DNA from: Halichoerus grypus | Lineage: Eukaryota; Chordata; Mammalia; Carnivora; Phocidae | Direction of reading: 5' to 3' | Assembly (NCBI RefSeq): GCF_964656455.1 | Contig: NW_027555031.1 | Span: 39,902 to 103,901, forward strand | Length of the DNA: 64,000 bases | In this document: positions 20,813 to 32,269 of the stretch, piece by piece | Position numbering within the stretch: position 1 is the stretch's first letter | Layout of the letters: each line of letters starts with the position of its first letter | Translations under genes and position numbers: made by a program | Notes under the pieces: generated by a model | What the model was told of the DNA's origin: nothing | Seen by the model: the letters and a program-made list of their open reading frames with translations, nothing else | Databases searched by the model: none

Positions 20813-21918
20813 TTTTCTTCTCTGCTTCTTAAATTTCCTCTTTTTCACTGGTTTTCTGCAATTTGATTTTAAGTTCCCCAGTATGGTTGTCTTTATGGGT
20901 TTTTTTTCTATTTGTTCATTGAGCTTCTTGTGTTTAAAATTTCCATCAAATCTGGAAAATGTGTCTACTGATTTTAAAAATTTTCCTGTACTCGTCTCTT
21001 CAGGGATTCCAATTACACATATATTAAACTGCATGATATTGTCTCATGGCTTACTGGGGCACTGCTATCTTCTTTTTCTCTCTGTGCTTTAAACTGGATA
21101 GATTCTGTTGCTACATCTTCAAGTTCACTAATCTTTTCTTCTGCAGTTATAATCTGCTCTTAATCCTATTTAATGTATTTTTTCATTTCAGATATTATGT
21201 TATGTTAGTCACCATACAATACATCATTATTTTTTGATATGGTGATCCACAATCCATTGTTTTCGTATAACAGATATTGTGTTTTTCACTTTAGAAGTTC
21301 CAAGTACATCCTATTTACATCTTCCACTTATTTCTTCATCACATTTGTGTTTTTCTTTGTATTCTTGGACATGTATATGACTTGTCTACTAATTAAAACA
21401 TCTCTATCATTTCTAGATCTGATTGTATTGATTGGTTTTTCTCCTGGGTACCATTCATATTTTCCTGCTTCTTTGCTTATCTGGTAATTTTTTTTGGATA
21501 ACAGCTATTGTGAATTTTATGTTATCAGGTGCTGGATTTTGTTGTATGTATTTCAAGAGCATTGTATTTTGTGCTGGTGAGCAGTTAAATAACTTAGGGT
21601 CAGTTTTATCCTTCAGGGAGTTTCTTTTAAGCTTGGTTATGACATATCAGCCTTTATTTTGGGACTAATTTAGTCTTCATTATTAAGATGTTATACCTTT
21701 AAGGATTCTATTCATTGCTTCTGAATTACAAGTTTTCTCTGCTTTGGGCTGTTCAGAACACAAAATATTCCCATCCTTGTGTGAGCTCTAGGAACTGTTT
21801 GGCCTGCTGCTTTACAGTGATTTTCCCCCCAGTATCTGGTGGCTTCCTCTCATGTGTGCTCAGGTCAGTATTCAGTCAAAGACTCAAGATCTTCTGAAGA
21901 TCTAGGGATTCTCTCTCT

Positions 21919-21920
21919 TT

Positions 21921-21958
<38 letters not shown>
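21919..21958. repeat. (TG)n microsatellite
   Basis: About 18 tg units, nearly pure, within the L1M relic. Confidence 0.97.
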
Positions 21959-21960
<2 letters not shown>

Positions 21961-22488
21961 AATGCCCTCTTCTTCAAGTGTCCTGCCCATAAATTCTAGC
22001 CTCAGCATCCCCTAACTTCACTCTCTGTCTCCTTAACCCAGTCAGGTTCTGTTTCAATTCCCCCTCCCTGGGCTGCAGCCTGGGAACTGGCTCCATGCAA
22101 TAAGCTGGGACAATCATAGGGCTCACCCTGTTTGCTGCTTTTTTCTCAGGGATCACAGTCCTGTGCTGCCTATTGTCCAGTGTCTGAAAACCATTCTTTT
22201 ATATGTTTTGCCCAGTTTTCTACTTGTTTATGGTGCTAGGGCAATTTCTATAACAGTTAAACCTTTCATAGGTGGAATCACAAGTCTCCACTGAGACTTT
22301 TTAAGCAGGAGTGTGACCAAATCAAATGTGTATTTGAAAAAAAAAATCAGTCTTACTGCTCTGTGGAGAAAGGAAGTGGTAGTGGGTTGTAGATGGCCAA
22401 TTCTGAGTCTGTTGAGACAAGAGATTCTGTTGATTAACATTTAGGGAAACAGCAGTTAAGATGGGACGAATAGAGGCATATTTAAAAT

Positions 22489-22499
22489 GTTTTGAATTT
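22489..22499. repeat. TSD of SINE (left)
   Basis: gttttgaattt, repeated exactly at 22698-22708. Confidence 0.95.
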
Positions 22500-22697
22500 G
22501 GGGCGCCTGGGTGGCTCAGTTTATTAGGCGGCTGCCTTCGGCTTGGGTCATGATCCCAGGGTCCTGGGATCAAGCCCCACGTCGGGCTCCCTGCTCAGCA
22601 GAGAGCCTGCTTCTCCCTCTCCCTCTGCCTGCCTCTCTGCCTACTTGTGCTCTCTATCTCTCTGTCAAATAAATAAATAAAATCTTTAATAAAAAAA
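22500..22697 (+). mobile_element. SINEC
   Basis: Complete sense SINE from gggcgcctgggtggctcag through ggtcatgatcccagggtcc, a CT-rich stretch with the wording ctgcctgcctctctgcctac, to aataaataaataaaatc and a short A tail. 11-bp perfect TSD. Confidence 0.97.
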
Positions 22698-22709
22698 GTT
22701 TTGAATTTA

Positions 22710-23660
22710 CAGGACTCAGTGATTGATTAAATGTGAGGGGTTGATGAGGGAGAAGTAATTATCAAGGAAGACTCCCATTTCTGGAGTAAGCAACTGAGTA
22801 AATTATAGTGTTACGTACTCAAATAGAACAATGAAAATTTGGGGTGAAAGACTGTGAGTTCTGTTTGAAAAAGTTATGTTGTCTGTGAGACATTCAAGCA
22901 GTGATGCTGTGTAGGATTCTGGTCTGGAGCTCAAAAGAGGGATCTAGGCTGGAGCTGCTTAATATTATATAGTATTTAAAGCTACAGAGGATGGATGAGA
23001 TGTTTTTCACTTAGTGCCTAGAAGCATTAGCCGTATAAGTGTTTGTCTGATCCCCTTAAATTGTGAGGTTTTAGAGGTCAGGCTTGGTTTGTTTTCTCTT
23101 TTGTACTCCCCCCCAAAGTGCCTGGCACATTGGCTGCACATGGTAGGGCTTAGTTTGGTGTTTGTGAAAGGGACAATGTTGGTCAGGGACTCCTTTCATG
23201 CTTTGAGCTTCCCATTGCCTCCTGGTTGTCTAAAAGGTTGCCTTAAGCTTCATTGTTCATGTTTGTTTTCCTGGTTGCAGGCAGACTTTTCAAATTAGCA
23301 TGTTAGTCATCAGTAGAGGGTCATGACTCTCTTGTTCATAATAGGGCTTGTGTCATGTCAACTTGGGTCTCATGTCCTATCCTGGAGCTGGAGTTGGGAC
23401 CAGCTATGCAGGAGGCCACATTCCTTCCAGGGTGGCTGCTGTCCAAGTCTTGGGCTGCTTGGGGGAAATCTTCAGAAGCCCCAAGGGATACTTATGCCTT
23501 TGGATTTCACAGATTTCACATAAGCCTAAGAGTCTCCTTGGTCAATCTGAGTTAACCCTGAAAGTTGCTCAAAGGAGGAGAGAGCCAAACTTGTTTTAAA
23601 AGATCTGAAAGCCTTGGATTTTAGCCTTGGAATTGCAGAAAATTTTAAGTATTAAAAAAC
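22710..23660. other. Unique sequence
   Basis: No gene or named repeat recognised. Overlapping short plus-strand frames at 23014-23600 have no known motif. Confidence 0.35.
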
Positions 23661-23664
23661 GTTT

Positions 23665-23835
23665 TATTTGGGAATGAGAGATTCTGAATTCTGGGTCTGA
23701 GATTTGTTGTACAACGTTGAGAAAATAACTTCCCGTCTCTGGTCTCCAGTTTCCTCGCCTAAAACTGGGAAGATTGGACTAGATGACCTCTAAGTGCCCC
23801 TCCATTTCTGACATTAGAAGAATTCTATGTGCTGG
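23665..23835 (+). mobile_element. MIR (MIRc-like)
   Basis: gattctgaattctgggtctg, acttcccgtctctggtctccagtttcctc, ggactagatgacctctaag, tttctgacatt. Sense. Confidence 0.7.
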
Positions 23836-24056
23836 GCAGTATGAGTCATAGGCCTTGCTTCAAGGTGCTTAAAATCCTAGAATTGAATTGAGGGGTGGAC
23901 TGTCCCTCTGATATCTGAATAAAATATCCTATTTCCTGCAAATGTGCTTATATAAAAATCTGGAGAGGTCTTGTATGTTAAAAACAAAAATCTCACCTAG
24001 ACTACACAATGAAAACAGCTTTTAGAATCTTAGAACTTTATCCTGAGATGAATCAT

Positions 24057-24058
24057 TC

Positions 24059-24091
<33 letters not shown>

Positions 24092-24104
24092 GATGAATAA
24101 TATA
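24057..24104. repeat. (TATG/TA)n microsatellite
   Basis: Alternating tatata and tatgtatg units. Confidence 0.9.
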
Positions 24105-24230
24105 TGTCTATCCTCATCTTTTGAAGATGAAGAAATGGGGTCCCAAGAGGGCATGTGATTTGTCTGTCCAAGGTCACACAGTCTGTCCATGATTGAACAT
24201 AACCCAGCTACCCTTCCCCTCCCCTAAGCC
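24105..24230 (-). mobile_element. MIR fragment
   Basis: gatgaagaaatggggtccc, ctgtccaaggtcacacagtc, then ttgaacataaccc. Antisense. Confidence 0.65.
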
Positions 24231-24453
24231 CCACAAAGCTGTTTCTCCATCAACCCCCTCCCTTTTGGCACCACTTCCTGTCTCTGCAAGCTCTGCTGTC
24301 TCTGCAGTGGAACATTCCTGTACATAGGGGATTAAAAGAGCAGGGGTGGAATGCTAAATCTCCCTGCCCATTGGCAATAACTTCTCTCCTGAACTGAGCC
24401 CAGCGGGCCTTGGCTCATGGGAAGCCACCAGCCCATGTGCAACCCTGGGTTGT

Positions 24454-24501
24454 CAGAACCAACTTCAGTGCACATGGCAGAACCAACTTCACTGCCCATG
24501 C
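24454..24501. repeat. 24-bp tandem duplication
   Basis: Two adjacent 24-bp units beginning cagaaccaacttca and differing at three positions. No array beyond two units. Confidence 0.9.
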
Positions 24502-25030
24502 ACTGCTGTCTGTCAGGTAAAGCCCCCAAAACAAGTGTTCTGTGATGGGGGCACTGCTGAGTTTGGGTGTCGTCCTGGAGCCTTTCTGGGCCAACTCTGT
24601 CAGTGTGCCCCGCCAAGCTCAGTGGAGCCATCGGGAGACCCTGGGCCAAGCTTTGTGTGAAGGCAGGCCAAGTTTCAGAGTGTCCAGCACCAAGGCTCAA
24701 TGTCTGGTTCAGTGGAGAAAGTAAGAGGTCCAGATGCTTCTCTCCAGTTGACCTCTTCTTGGCTTTCTGACCTTGGACCTCAATGACCTGTTGGGGCCTC
24801 AATGACCATGTGTGGATAAAATGGATACAATGTCACCTTGTCATCTTGGAGCACACTATCCACATTCTCCCATCTTATGTCACTGAGTTTTTACATAAGT
24901 CTAATGTCTCATATCTTCCTCATGTACACAGAAGATAAATAATGTTTACTCTTTATAGTTAGCTCTCAGTTACCCATTAAAGGGAATTATTAAGGGTATG
25001 GATGCTTTAAAATTCTTCCAATAACATTGA
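24502..25030. other. Unique sequence
   Basis: Partly GC-rich. A repeated phrase cctcaatgacc at 24778 and 24798 sits in a degenerate MIR-like core. No gene recognised. Confidence 0.35.
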
Positions 25031-25034
25031 GTAT

Positions 25035-25200
25035 TTCCAAACCCATTTACTAACTGCCTAAAATGATCCAGGAACTTTACTAAACCTTACTAAGCTTAGC
25101 TTAGCTTTACTAAGGATAACAGAACAATAATGCACCATCACTGCCCTCAAGGGGCTTCCTTTGTGTGATGAAGAAAAACAAAGATTATTATTTATAGACC
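25035..25200 (-). mobile_element. L2 fragment
   Basis: Degenerate antisense L2 tail: tactaactgcctaaaatgatcc, then ctgccctcaaggggcttcc. Confidence 0.45.
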
Positions 25201-25587
25201 ACTGGCTTCTAAGGAGGGTAGTTCCCACAAACAAAAGGACTTTGCCAAGTCCTTGGGTCTCAAATATTTGGAACAAGTCCTAATTGTTCTATGGAAGAAA
25301 AAATGAGATTTTACCAAGGGGATGAACAGATGGGAAAAAGAATAGATATAAGCTGGCAGAATAGTGTCCCATGTGAAGTAAGAGTAAAGGAGAAACTTTG
25401 GTTAGCATTTCAGTCAAAGAAACAGGAGAGAAGCCATATTAAGTGGAAACGCATGATGTTATGTGATGTCAAACTCCCTTTAGACTTTCCTTTGAAGTCC
25501 TCAGTAAAATCTACCATCTGATTCTTTTTCTGAGGAATTTGAAGAGTCCTATATACTGGAGAGCTTGAGGCCAAGAGAGGGTGTATC

Positions 25588-26010
25588 CGTTATCCATTGC
25601 TATAATAATGGTGTGTAACAAACAACCCCCAACCCTCAATATACAAGAGCAATTGTTTATTGCTTATCAATCTGGCATCAGCTGGGGTTGGCTAAGAGGC
25701 CCTTTTGCTCTTGTCTGGTTTTATTCAACACATGTCTGGGGTCAGCTAGGGGTGGGCTGATTTAGGATAGCCTTGACTGTGTAACTGGGACATCTTGGCT
25801 CTTCTCCACATATCTCTCTTGCTTCGGCAGCTAATTCAGGCATGTTCTTGTGTTGACGGCCGAGTTATAAGAGCTCAAGCAGAAATATGCAAGTGCTTGT
25901 TCAAGTTTCTACTTGCTTTGAGGTTCTTAACATCCCATTGGCCAGAGTCAGTTAGATGACCAAACTCAGAATAAAGGAGTGGGAAATATTCTTTGCCTGT
26001 TAATGGATAG
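25588..26010 (-). mobile_element. LTR-like ancient repeat (MaLR-type)
   Basis: gtatccgttatccattgctat, gtgtaacaaacaac, ggcatcagctggggttggc, gtctggggtcagctagggg, cttctccacatatctctc. This is the order seen in reversed MaLR-type LTRs, strongly decayed. Confidence 0.5.
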
Positions 26011-26184
26011 TGAGTGACAGAATTTCACGTGTTGGCTGTTCCAATGAGGATTACTTGGAGCAGAATCCCCACCTGACCCTCTGTGGGCATGTAGCATGAG
26101 CAAGAAATAAGTCTTGTTTTTTTTTAAGGATATGAGATGTTGAGGTTTTGTTACTGCAGTAAACCTAGCAAACCTAGCCTATCA

Positions 26185-26510
26185 TTACTGATATAATCAT
26201 TTATATTGATTGCTTATAATGTGCCAGGTACTATGTTAAGAACTTTATGTGCATTTGGTATTTATTCATTCAACACATATTGAATATCTCTTTCATGTCC
26301 AAGATTGAACTCAATTCATCTTCATAACAACCCAGCAAGATAGATATTATTTTATCAATGTTATAGATGAAGAAACTGAAGCTCAAATTGCTTAAATGAT
26401 TTGTCCAAGGTCATACATTCAGTAAATGGCAGAGCAGGATTTAAACACAGGTGTATTGGATTCTAATGATCAAACTCTTAGCTAGTCGATTCTATTTTTA
26501 TATTGATGCC
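26185..26510 (-). mobile_element. MIR interrupted by an L2 tail
   Basis: Antisense MIR (taatgtgccaggtactatgttaagaac ... ttcataacaacccagc, gaaactgaagctcaaattgc). About 55-60 bp at 26260-26318 (tatttattcattcaacac...) look like a reversed L2 terminus inserted in its middle. Confidence 0.65.
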
Positions 26511-27040
26511 CCTTTCTGGGGACTATCCACTTTAAAAAAGGAACTAACCGTAAGAAGGGGATTTGAATATAGTGGACCACTTAGGTCAGGGCATTTAAAG
26601 TGGGGAAGAGTCATTTCCTTGGTCATTCTTTTTCTCCCTCACAAGTGTTGGATCCACACCCTAGTCCCACTTAATATCCCATGACTTTTAACACCAACTG
26701 GAGTGGTAGCACACCTGGCATCCTCTCCAGTGAGTTCTGTTTCCCCAGACAGAGAGATTTTCTTTCCCCAGTGTCGAATCTTACAGCCAAGCTGCAAGGA
26801 GACACATTGGTAAATGTTGCCTTGGCAGCAAGAAGTCTGCTGAGCCACAGGCCAGGCTCTAACCAGATCTCATCCAGGGGAGGGTTGAATCAGTGCAAGG
26901 AGACAGAAGACACAAGCCTTGAGCCAAACCATGAGGGGAAGGGAAAGTGGAGAAGAGAGAATGGAGCAGCCATGAGAACAGAGAGGGGATAGAAAGATTA
27001 AGTTGGGAATGAGGAAGGTGGGAAGAGTGGTTTTCACCCA
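26511..27040. other. Unique sequence
   Basis: No gene or named repeat recognised. Contains a 103-aa plus frame (26681-26992) without known motif. Confidence 0.35.
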
Positions 27041-27044
27041 GACA

Positions 27045-27215
27045 GGAATTCATTCATTCTTTCATCCAGGAAGGATTTATTGAGCATCTATTCCATGTCA
27101 GCCATCATGCTGGGTGCTGGAAAATATCAAAAGGTTAAGTCATGGCCCCTGTTTAGAGGAGACCACAGATTAGTATAGGAGAGACAGACATGTAAACAAG
27201 TTACAAGATGTTTAC
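27045..27215 (-). mobile_element. L2 3' end
   Basis: attcattcattctttcatcc, tttattgagcatctattcc, catgctgggtgctgg. Antisense tail. Confidence 0.75.
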
Positions 27216-27354
27216 TGTACTCCCTTCTCTGAAACACAAAGAATGAAGAATGAAAATAGTAAAGAAAATTCAATCTTCAATTAGGAAATCACTATGGGGC
27301 TGAGATGATTAACTGCTTGCCAGAGTTCATTCTTGTCTTTCCATAATAGAGAGG

Positions 27355-27720
27355 AGTGGGTAGGGAACAGCCGCCCAGGCAGGACCACATTTCCCAGCTT
27401 TTCCTTTTTGTTTCGTTGAGCCATGTGACTAGTTCTTATTGTGTGAATAAAAGTGTGAATAAAAGTGATCTATGTCACTTCTGGGCCAGGGTGGATAAGG
27501 AATGGTTAAGATTCCTTCTCTTCTCCCTCAATCTCTCTCTCCACCTCCCTCTATCTCCCCTTCCTCTTGCTGGATAAAGGGGCCTCTAAGACTCCACAAA
27601 ACAGAAGGAGTGCAGACCCCTGAATCACCACGTGGCAGGCTGCCCACTGACCAGGAACATCTGCATTGGACTCTTATGTAAATGAGAAATGAACTTATAT
27701 CATGCTAAACCATTAAAAAA
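27355..27720 (+). mobile_element. Ancient LTR-like repeat
   Basis: ccacatttcccagcttttcc, agccatgtgactagttctt, gtcacttctgggccag, ending in gagaaatgaacttatatcatgc. This resembles the 3' gagaaataaacttcta terminus of an old mammalian LTR. Family not named. A 12-bp tandem duplication (gtgtgaataaaa twice) lies at 27441-27464. Confidence 0.45.
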
Positions 27721-28390
27721 TTCAGGGTAACGTTGTTGTTAGAGAAGCTAATGTTATTCTAAATAAAACAGGCTAAAACCCGTATCTGCCACATTCAGCA
27801 AAGCTTGGACTTCATCAAAGGAAGACAATGAAAGGAATCACATGTGTAGCCAGATTTCCTTGAAAGTAAGAAAGAGGATCCCTAAAAGCCAAATAAATTA
27901 TCATTTGCTGGAGAGCAAAGGAGCAGAGGTATGGGTGGGCCATGGAAGAGTGAGGTCGGACAGCAAGGGAGATAGCCAAAGGAGGCACTATGTGGGTAGC
28001 TAGTTTTATTCCTTCATCCCCTATTCCCATCCTTTAAATATCTTAGAGGTGAAGTAGAAGAGAGAGAAGGAAACAACAATTAGACTTGCAGCTAATCACC
28101 AAAAGAGATTTAAAACGTTGAATGACCAGAAGACCCATCAGCTTTGCATCTTCCTTGTGATCCGCACTGACCTCATCCATGTAGGGATGATTGAAAACCC
28201 AGGATAGATGCACTCCCAGGGCAGAGCATACTTGGTAACAGATTCTGAGACAAGAAACTCAAAAGTAATCTGCTGGCAGCCCCAGTTCATTCCCCCATAC
28301 CACCACATTATATCCCTGAGAAAATAACAGATCAGAGTAAAATGTTTCCAAAGTAAAACTACAAATAAGCAGACAGGATCTAAAGTGAAA
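27721..28390. other. Unassigned sequence
   Basis: A-rich on plus toward 28390, possibly the 5' part of the adjacent L1M/HAL1 relic. No gene recognised. Confidence 0.3.
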
Positions 28391-28899
28391 AAAAATTTAA
28401 ATAATAAAACTCTTATGGAGTGAAAAAATAGCATCAGCAAGATGTGGAATTCATTTAGTTGAGAGAAGAGCCAATAATATAGAAAATAGGGATTTAAAAA
28501 TGGAAGAAATGGGAAAATAATAAAAACAATGAAATAAAATAGAAGGCAATTCTTATGAAATGCAAAGGATATTCAATATGCATACTGGGCATTCCTGAAG
28601 AAAAGAACGGAACAATGGGCCACAAACATATTCAAAGATATTGTAGAAGAAAACTTCTGAACTAAAGAAATGCCTTAATCTATAGAAAAATAAGCAAAAA
28701 CAGCCTTAATCTTAAGTCAATGGAATTTTGTTGGAGAATATTCAGGTAGTAAAATTAGGAAATATTCTAAAGGAAAAATCAGGCTGGCCTGTGACTTTAC
28801 CCTTTAGTGCCAAAAGACATGGTAGCAATGGGCACAAAATTCTGAAGGTAATGAGTGTGTTCTCAAATTTGGTAGCTGGTCTGGTTGTCTTTCATGTAT
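28390..28899 (+). mobile_element. L1M/HAL1 ORF1-region relic
   Basis: A-rich sense strand. Codons near 28575 read ICILGIPEEKN, the same ORF1p motif seen on the minus strand at 20783-21034. Downstream frame is broken. Split by a young L1 at 28913. Confidence 0.6.
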
Positions 28900-28912
28900 A
28901 AAAGTAGCTGAA

Positions 28913-29376
28913 TGGATAAAGAAGATGTGGTATATATATATAATGGAATATTGCTCAGCCATCAAAAAGAATGAAATCTTTCCATTTGCATTGATGTGGT
29001 TGGAACTAGAGGGTATTATGCTAAGTGAAATAAGTCAATCGGAGAAAGACAAATATCATATGATTTCATTCATATGTGGAATTTAAGAAACAAAACAGAT
29101 GAACATAGGGGAAGGGAAGGAAAAATAAGACAAAAACAGAGGGAAGCAAACCATAAGAGACTCTAAAATATAGGGAATAAACTGAAGGTTGCTGGGGGTG
29201 GGGGTGGAGGGATAGGGTAACCGGGTGATGGGCATTAAGGAGGGCATGTGATGTAATGAGCATGGGTGAATGAATGGGTGTTATATGCAACTGATGAATC
29301 ACTGAACTCTACCTCTGAAACTAATAGTACACTATATGTTAATTAAATTGAATTTAAATTAAAAAAAAAAAGAAAA
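28913..29376 (+). mobile_element. Carnivore LINE-1 3' end, young
   Basis: ORF2 tail (ggaatattgctcagccatc), 3' UTR and aattgaatttaaatt plus an A-rich tail. TSD aaaagtagctgaa at 28900-28912 and 29377-29389, exact. The 3' UTR holds a G-rich tract at 29193-29216 able to form a G-quadruplex. Confidence 0.95.
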
Positions 29377-29389
29377 AAAAGTAGCTGAA

Positions 29390-30105
29390 GGACATTCACC
29401 AGCAGACTCAGAAAATGGCACATAGCACTCAAGTTTATGGGGAAGTTTAGGGGATGGGGGACTTGATAACAAAACCTAGCACCCCCCCCCCCATATATCA
29501 AAATTACCAGCTTAGGAATGGAGAAGCTATGAAATGCATGAGTTGGTGGTGAACATTACATTCGTTTAAATATAGAACGAAGGCTGAACAGCTGTGGAGA
29601 TTATGGTCGCAGAATTGAATGTAAGTGTTCCAACCACAGCAGTATACAGAGAAAGGCTTAGCCAACAGCAATGGCAGAGGAAGGATGTGGGGATGCATAC
29701 ATGCCCCAATTTGTGTATCTTTGGTTGTGGAGGGTCTGTGGATTGAATATGGAATAAAATCAATAAATCCAGATGTTTATGGATACTGTTTAAAGTTATA
29801 AGGGTGATGACTTCAAGTATTAAAAACAGACTCTAAACCTTCCAAGCCATTAGAAGAAAAGAGGGGGTAAAAAAAGAAACCTCACAAATAAAATGAATAG
29901 GGAGGGTCAGAGGGAGGAGAAGAGGGAAAGGAAGAAGGAAGGGAGGGAAGAAGAAAAAGGAAGCAATTACATAGCAAAAAAAATAGAAAACAAAGTAAAC
30001 ATTTTATGGAAAAAAAATAAAATAAGATGACAGATTTTAGGTCAAATATAGCGAATAGAGCATTAATGTAAACTGTTTTCCTGCAAAAATGAAGATGTCC
30101 AATAA
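29390..30105 (+). mobile_element. Probable continuation of L1M/HAL1 relic
   Basis: A-rich sequence resuming after the young L1. Includes a 12-nt C run at 29481-29492 and a purine-rich stretch at 29900-29990. Assignment rests mainly on continuity between 28899 and the L1M end at 30110. Confidence 0.35.
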
Positions 30106-30109
30106 GGGA

Positions 30110-30340
30110 AAAGTGCAAGTTGCAGAGCAATAACTTTATATGACCCATTTTGGATCAAATAACTGACTGTACATACCCACATCCACATATATGCTTCTTA
30201 TAGAAATTTCTGGAAGCCCTCCAAAGCAATTGCTAATGGGGATTAGCTGTGGGGGACTGCTTGAAGGATGGGCGGGGGGCAGGAGAGGATTTTATTCTTC
30301 TCTTTATACAGAAAACATGTGTTAGGTCTGTGTTTTAAAA
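30110..30340 (+). mobile_element. L1M 3' end
   Basis: cagagcaataactttatatgaccc, gcttcttatagaaatttctggaag, gggattagctgtgggggac, ttttattcttctctttatac. Order of an old L1 3' UTR. Confidence 0.6.
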
Positions 30341-30354
30341 TGTAACTTAAAGTC

Positions 30355-30570
30355 AAGTCAGTAGAATGCAATATGAGAAATGTCATCATGGCAGAAGGTA
30401 CAAAGGGCTTTGGGAGGTGATAGGAGTCACCTGGGGTGCTGGAAAAGGCTTCAGAAAGTAGATGACCTGTGAGCTGAGCCATAAAGAATGGCCATCATTT
30501 TTTGAGTACAGATCAAGCAGACAAGGCAGAGGCTGTAGAGAGAGAAGTAGACATATTTTTCACAAATGAG
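30355..30570 (-). mobile_element. L2 fragment
   Basis: caaagggctttgggaggtg-type words and tcagaaagtagatgacctgtgagctgagcc, matching 'gaaggtgacatttgagctgagacc' of reversed L2. Confidence 0.55.
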
Positions 30571-31625
30571 GAATTTCCCCAGGGTGGTGGGAGCACACTG
30601 CGTGTGGGTCAGAGCTAGGGTCTGCTCCTCTCCAGGGCCTGAATGCATGCTAATTAACAAGCCCTGCAAAGTCTCAAAAGAAAGCAACAGAAAGAAGGGG
30701 CCACTTCTGTGGAGAGGTGGAGGCTGGCCATCCTCTGAGCTCTGGCGGAAGGGCAAGCATGTAGAGGTGGGTTCCCAGGGTTTCCCTGCACCCCTAGCTG
30801 CACCACCCCACCACCCCCAGGAGCAGGCAGGGGAGCATAGCAGTTTCTGAAGGGAAGACAAGAAGAGTTTTTTGGGGGTTTTTTCCCCTGATTTTGAATC
30901 GAGCCATGTGCATGTTCCACAGAGTCCAGAATACGGACTTTGGGGACTGGAGTCCCCAGCAAGGCCCCCCTGGTCAGACTCAGTGAGACTTCAGGAAGGG
31001 GAAGGGAAGTTCTGGAGGAGAGAGAAGACTGCACAGCCATGGCTGAGAAACCAGATGTTAAAGAGGGGCTCATCCCACTAATGCATCCACTCCATCACCA
31101 TTTTGCCTTTCCCTGCAGTCTGAGCACACATCTTCCCCATTCTGCCCCCTCCTCTTTCCTGGTAGTCCAGCCTTCCATCTCTGTAATGTCGTACACAGGG
31201 GCTTCTCTCTCTCCTTTGGAGGGAGCAGCCACAGAATCCTCCCCCATGGGCAGAGGAAACCCAGGTCAAGTGGCCTCTGTCCTGAAGTCAGAACCTTCCT
31301 CGATGCCCTTCCCTAATAATCTGTAACTTCTCACTCCCTGCCTGCCTCCTTGGGAGCACCTGATCCTCCTCTGCTTGCCAGAGCTCCCACCTGATGGAGG
31401 GATGCGGGACAGGTGGAGGATCCTCGCCTCCAAATCCCTGCTTGACATGCTGGGGACAGTGCTGAGAGTGAATCTGGAAGGGGCTCGAGAGTGCAGGAAC
31501 ATGGGGAAACTGCTGCTCCCTTTGTGAGCGGCTGGAATCCAAATAAGGTCATATAAATGGCCTGAACCCATCTGAGCCCCAGGAATCCAGGAAGCCCAGA
31601 GCAGTGAGAAGGGGGTCAGAAAGTC
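30571..31625. other. Unique GC-rich block
   Basis: About 1 kb without named repeats and open in several frames (up to 139 aa). No family recognised. Contains 31043-31067, the source or twin of the 25-mer found in the rearrangement at 32778. Confidence 0.4.
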
Positions 31626-31629
31626 AGCT

Positions 31630-31710
31630 CCCTCATCAACCTGCTTGGTGACCTTGGGCAAGTGACAGCCTCCAAGTTTGAGTTTTCTCCCCTACAAAAA
31701 AAGAACTAAG
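31630..31710 (+). mobile_element. MIR fragment
   Basis: ttggtgaccttgggcaagtgac, gagttttctcccctac. Sense core. Confidence 0.65.
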
Positions 31711-31934
31711 AACAGTTGGAACTCAATAAAAGGTAGCTGCTATAATGTTTGTTATTTAGGAAATAGTGAATGCAGGTATGGATCCCAATTGCTATTTGTG
31801 TTTTGCCAGGGAGAAGCCCTGAAACAAGCTCAGAACCAGGTGGCCCCCAGGCCTTTAGGTGGGAGAAGACACCAGAGCAGGAGTTACTGGGCAGGGTGAA
31901 TGGCTTCCTGTATAACAGCCGTATATTTGCTCCA

Positions 31935-32090
31935 GTCCTCATGATGCCCCTTGACATGGAAATCATTGTTCCTATTTTACAGATGCATCAACTGAGGCTC
32001 AGACCACTTGTCACCCCGTCACCCAGCTATTAGGTGGCAGAGCTGGGATTTGAACCAGGTCTGTCTAGCTCTGATGCTCAGAGGCCATTC
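31935..32090 (-). mobile_element. MIR
   Basis: attttacagatgcatcaactgaggctc, cacccagctattaggtggcagagctgg, gatttgaaccaggtctg. Well preserved antisense copy. ctattaggtggcag is also a weak CTCF-like word. Confidence 0.8.
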
Positions 32091-32269
32091 ACTTTCTACC
32101 CCTCACTGTCCCTCATCTTAACACCCAACAAGGATGCCTTTGCCACTTCCCTAGACTAGACCTTTCAGCTGCCCAATCTTAGCAGAGACCCTCCCTTCCC
32201 TAACCCATGTCTCTGATCTTCTGTCTCCAGCCTCCCCCAGCCCTACCAAAAGCTAGAGAAGGAAAGAAA

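Larger units (their letters stand above)
20390..22190 (-). mobile_element. L1M/HAL1 ORF1-region relic, 1.8 kb
   Basis: On the minus strand, 20783-21034 reads ICVIGIPEETSTGKF, the start of the L1 ORF1p central domain (I-x-GIPE). Upstream codons match the ORF1 coiled-coil region (caagttcactaatcttttcttctgc in reverse). Further 5' (21430-21900 on plus) is the L1M leader-like segment. Frameshifted and non-functional. Interrupted at 20763-20812 by a tiny L1. Confidence 0.7.

Noticed and set aside
20783..21034. 83-aa minus-strand frame as a protein gene
   Set aside because: It contains the L1 ORF1p motif ICVIGIPEE and is a fragment of a broken L1M/HAL1 relic.
22500..22600. tRNA-like heads of the SINEs as tRNA genes
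   Set aside because: They are followed by the SINE body and tail and flanked by TSDs. The tRNA fold is not maintained.
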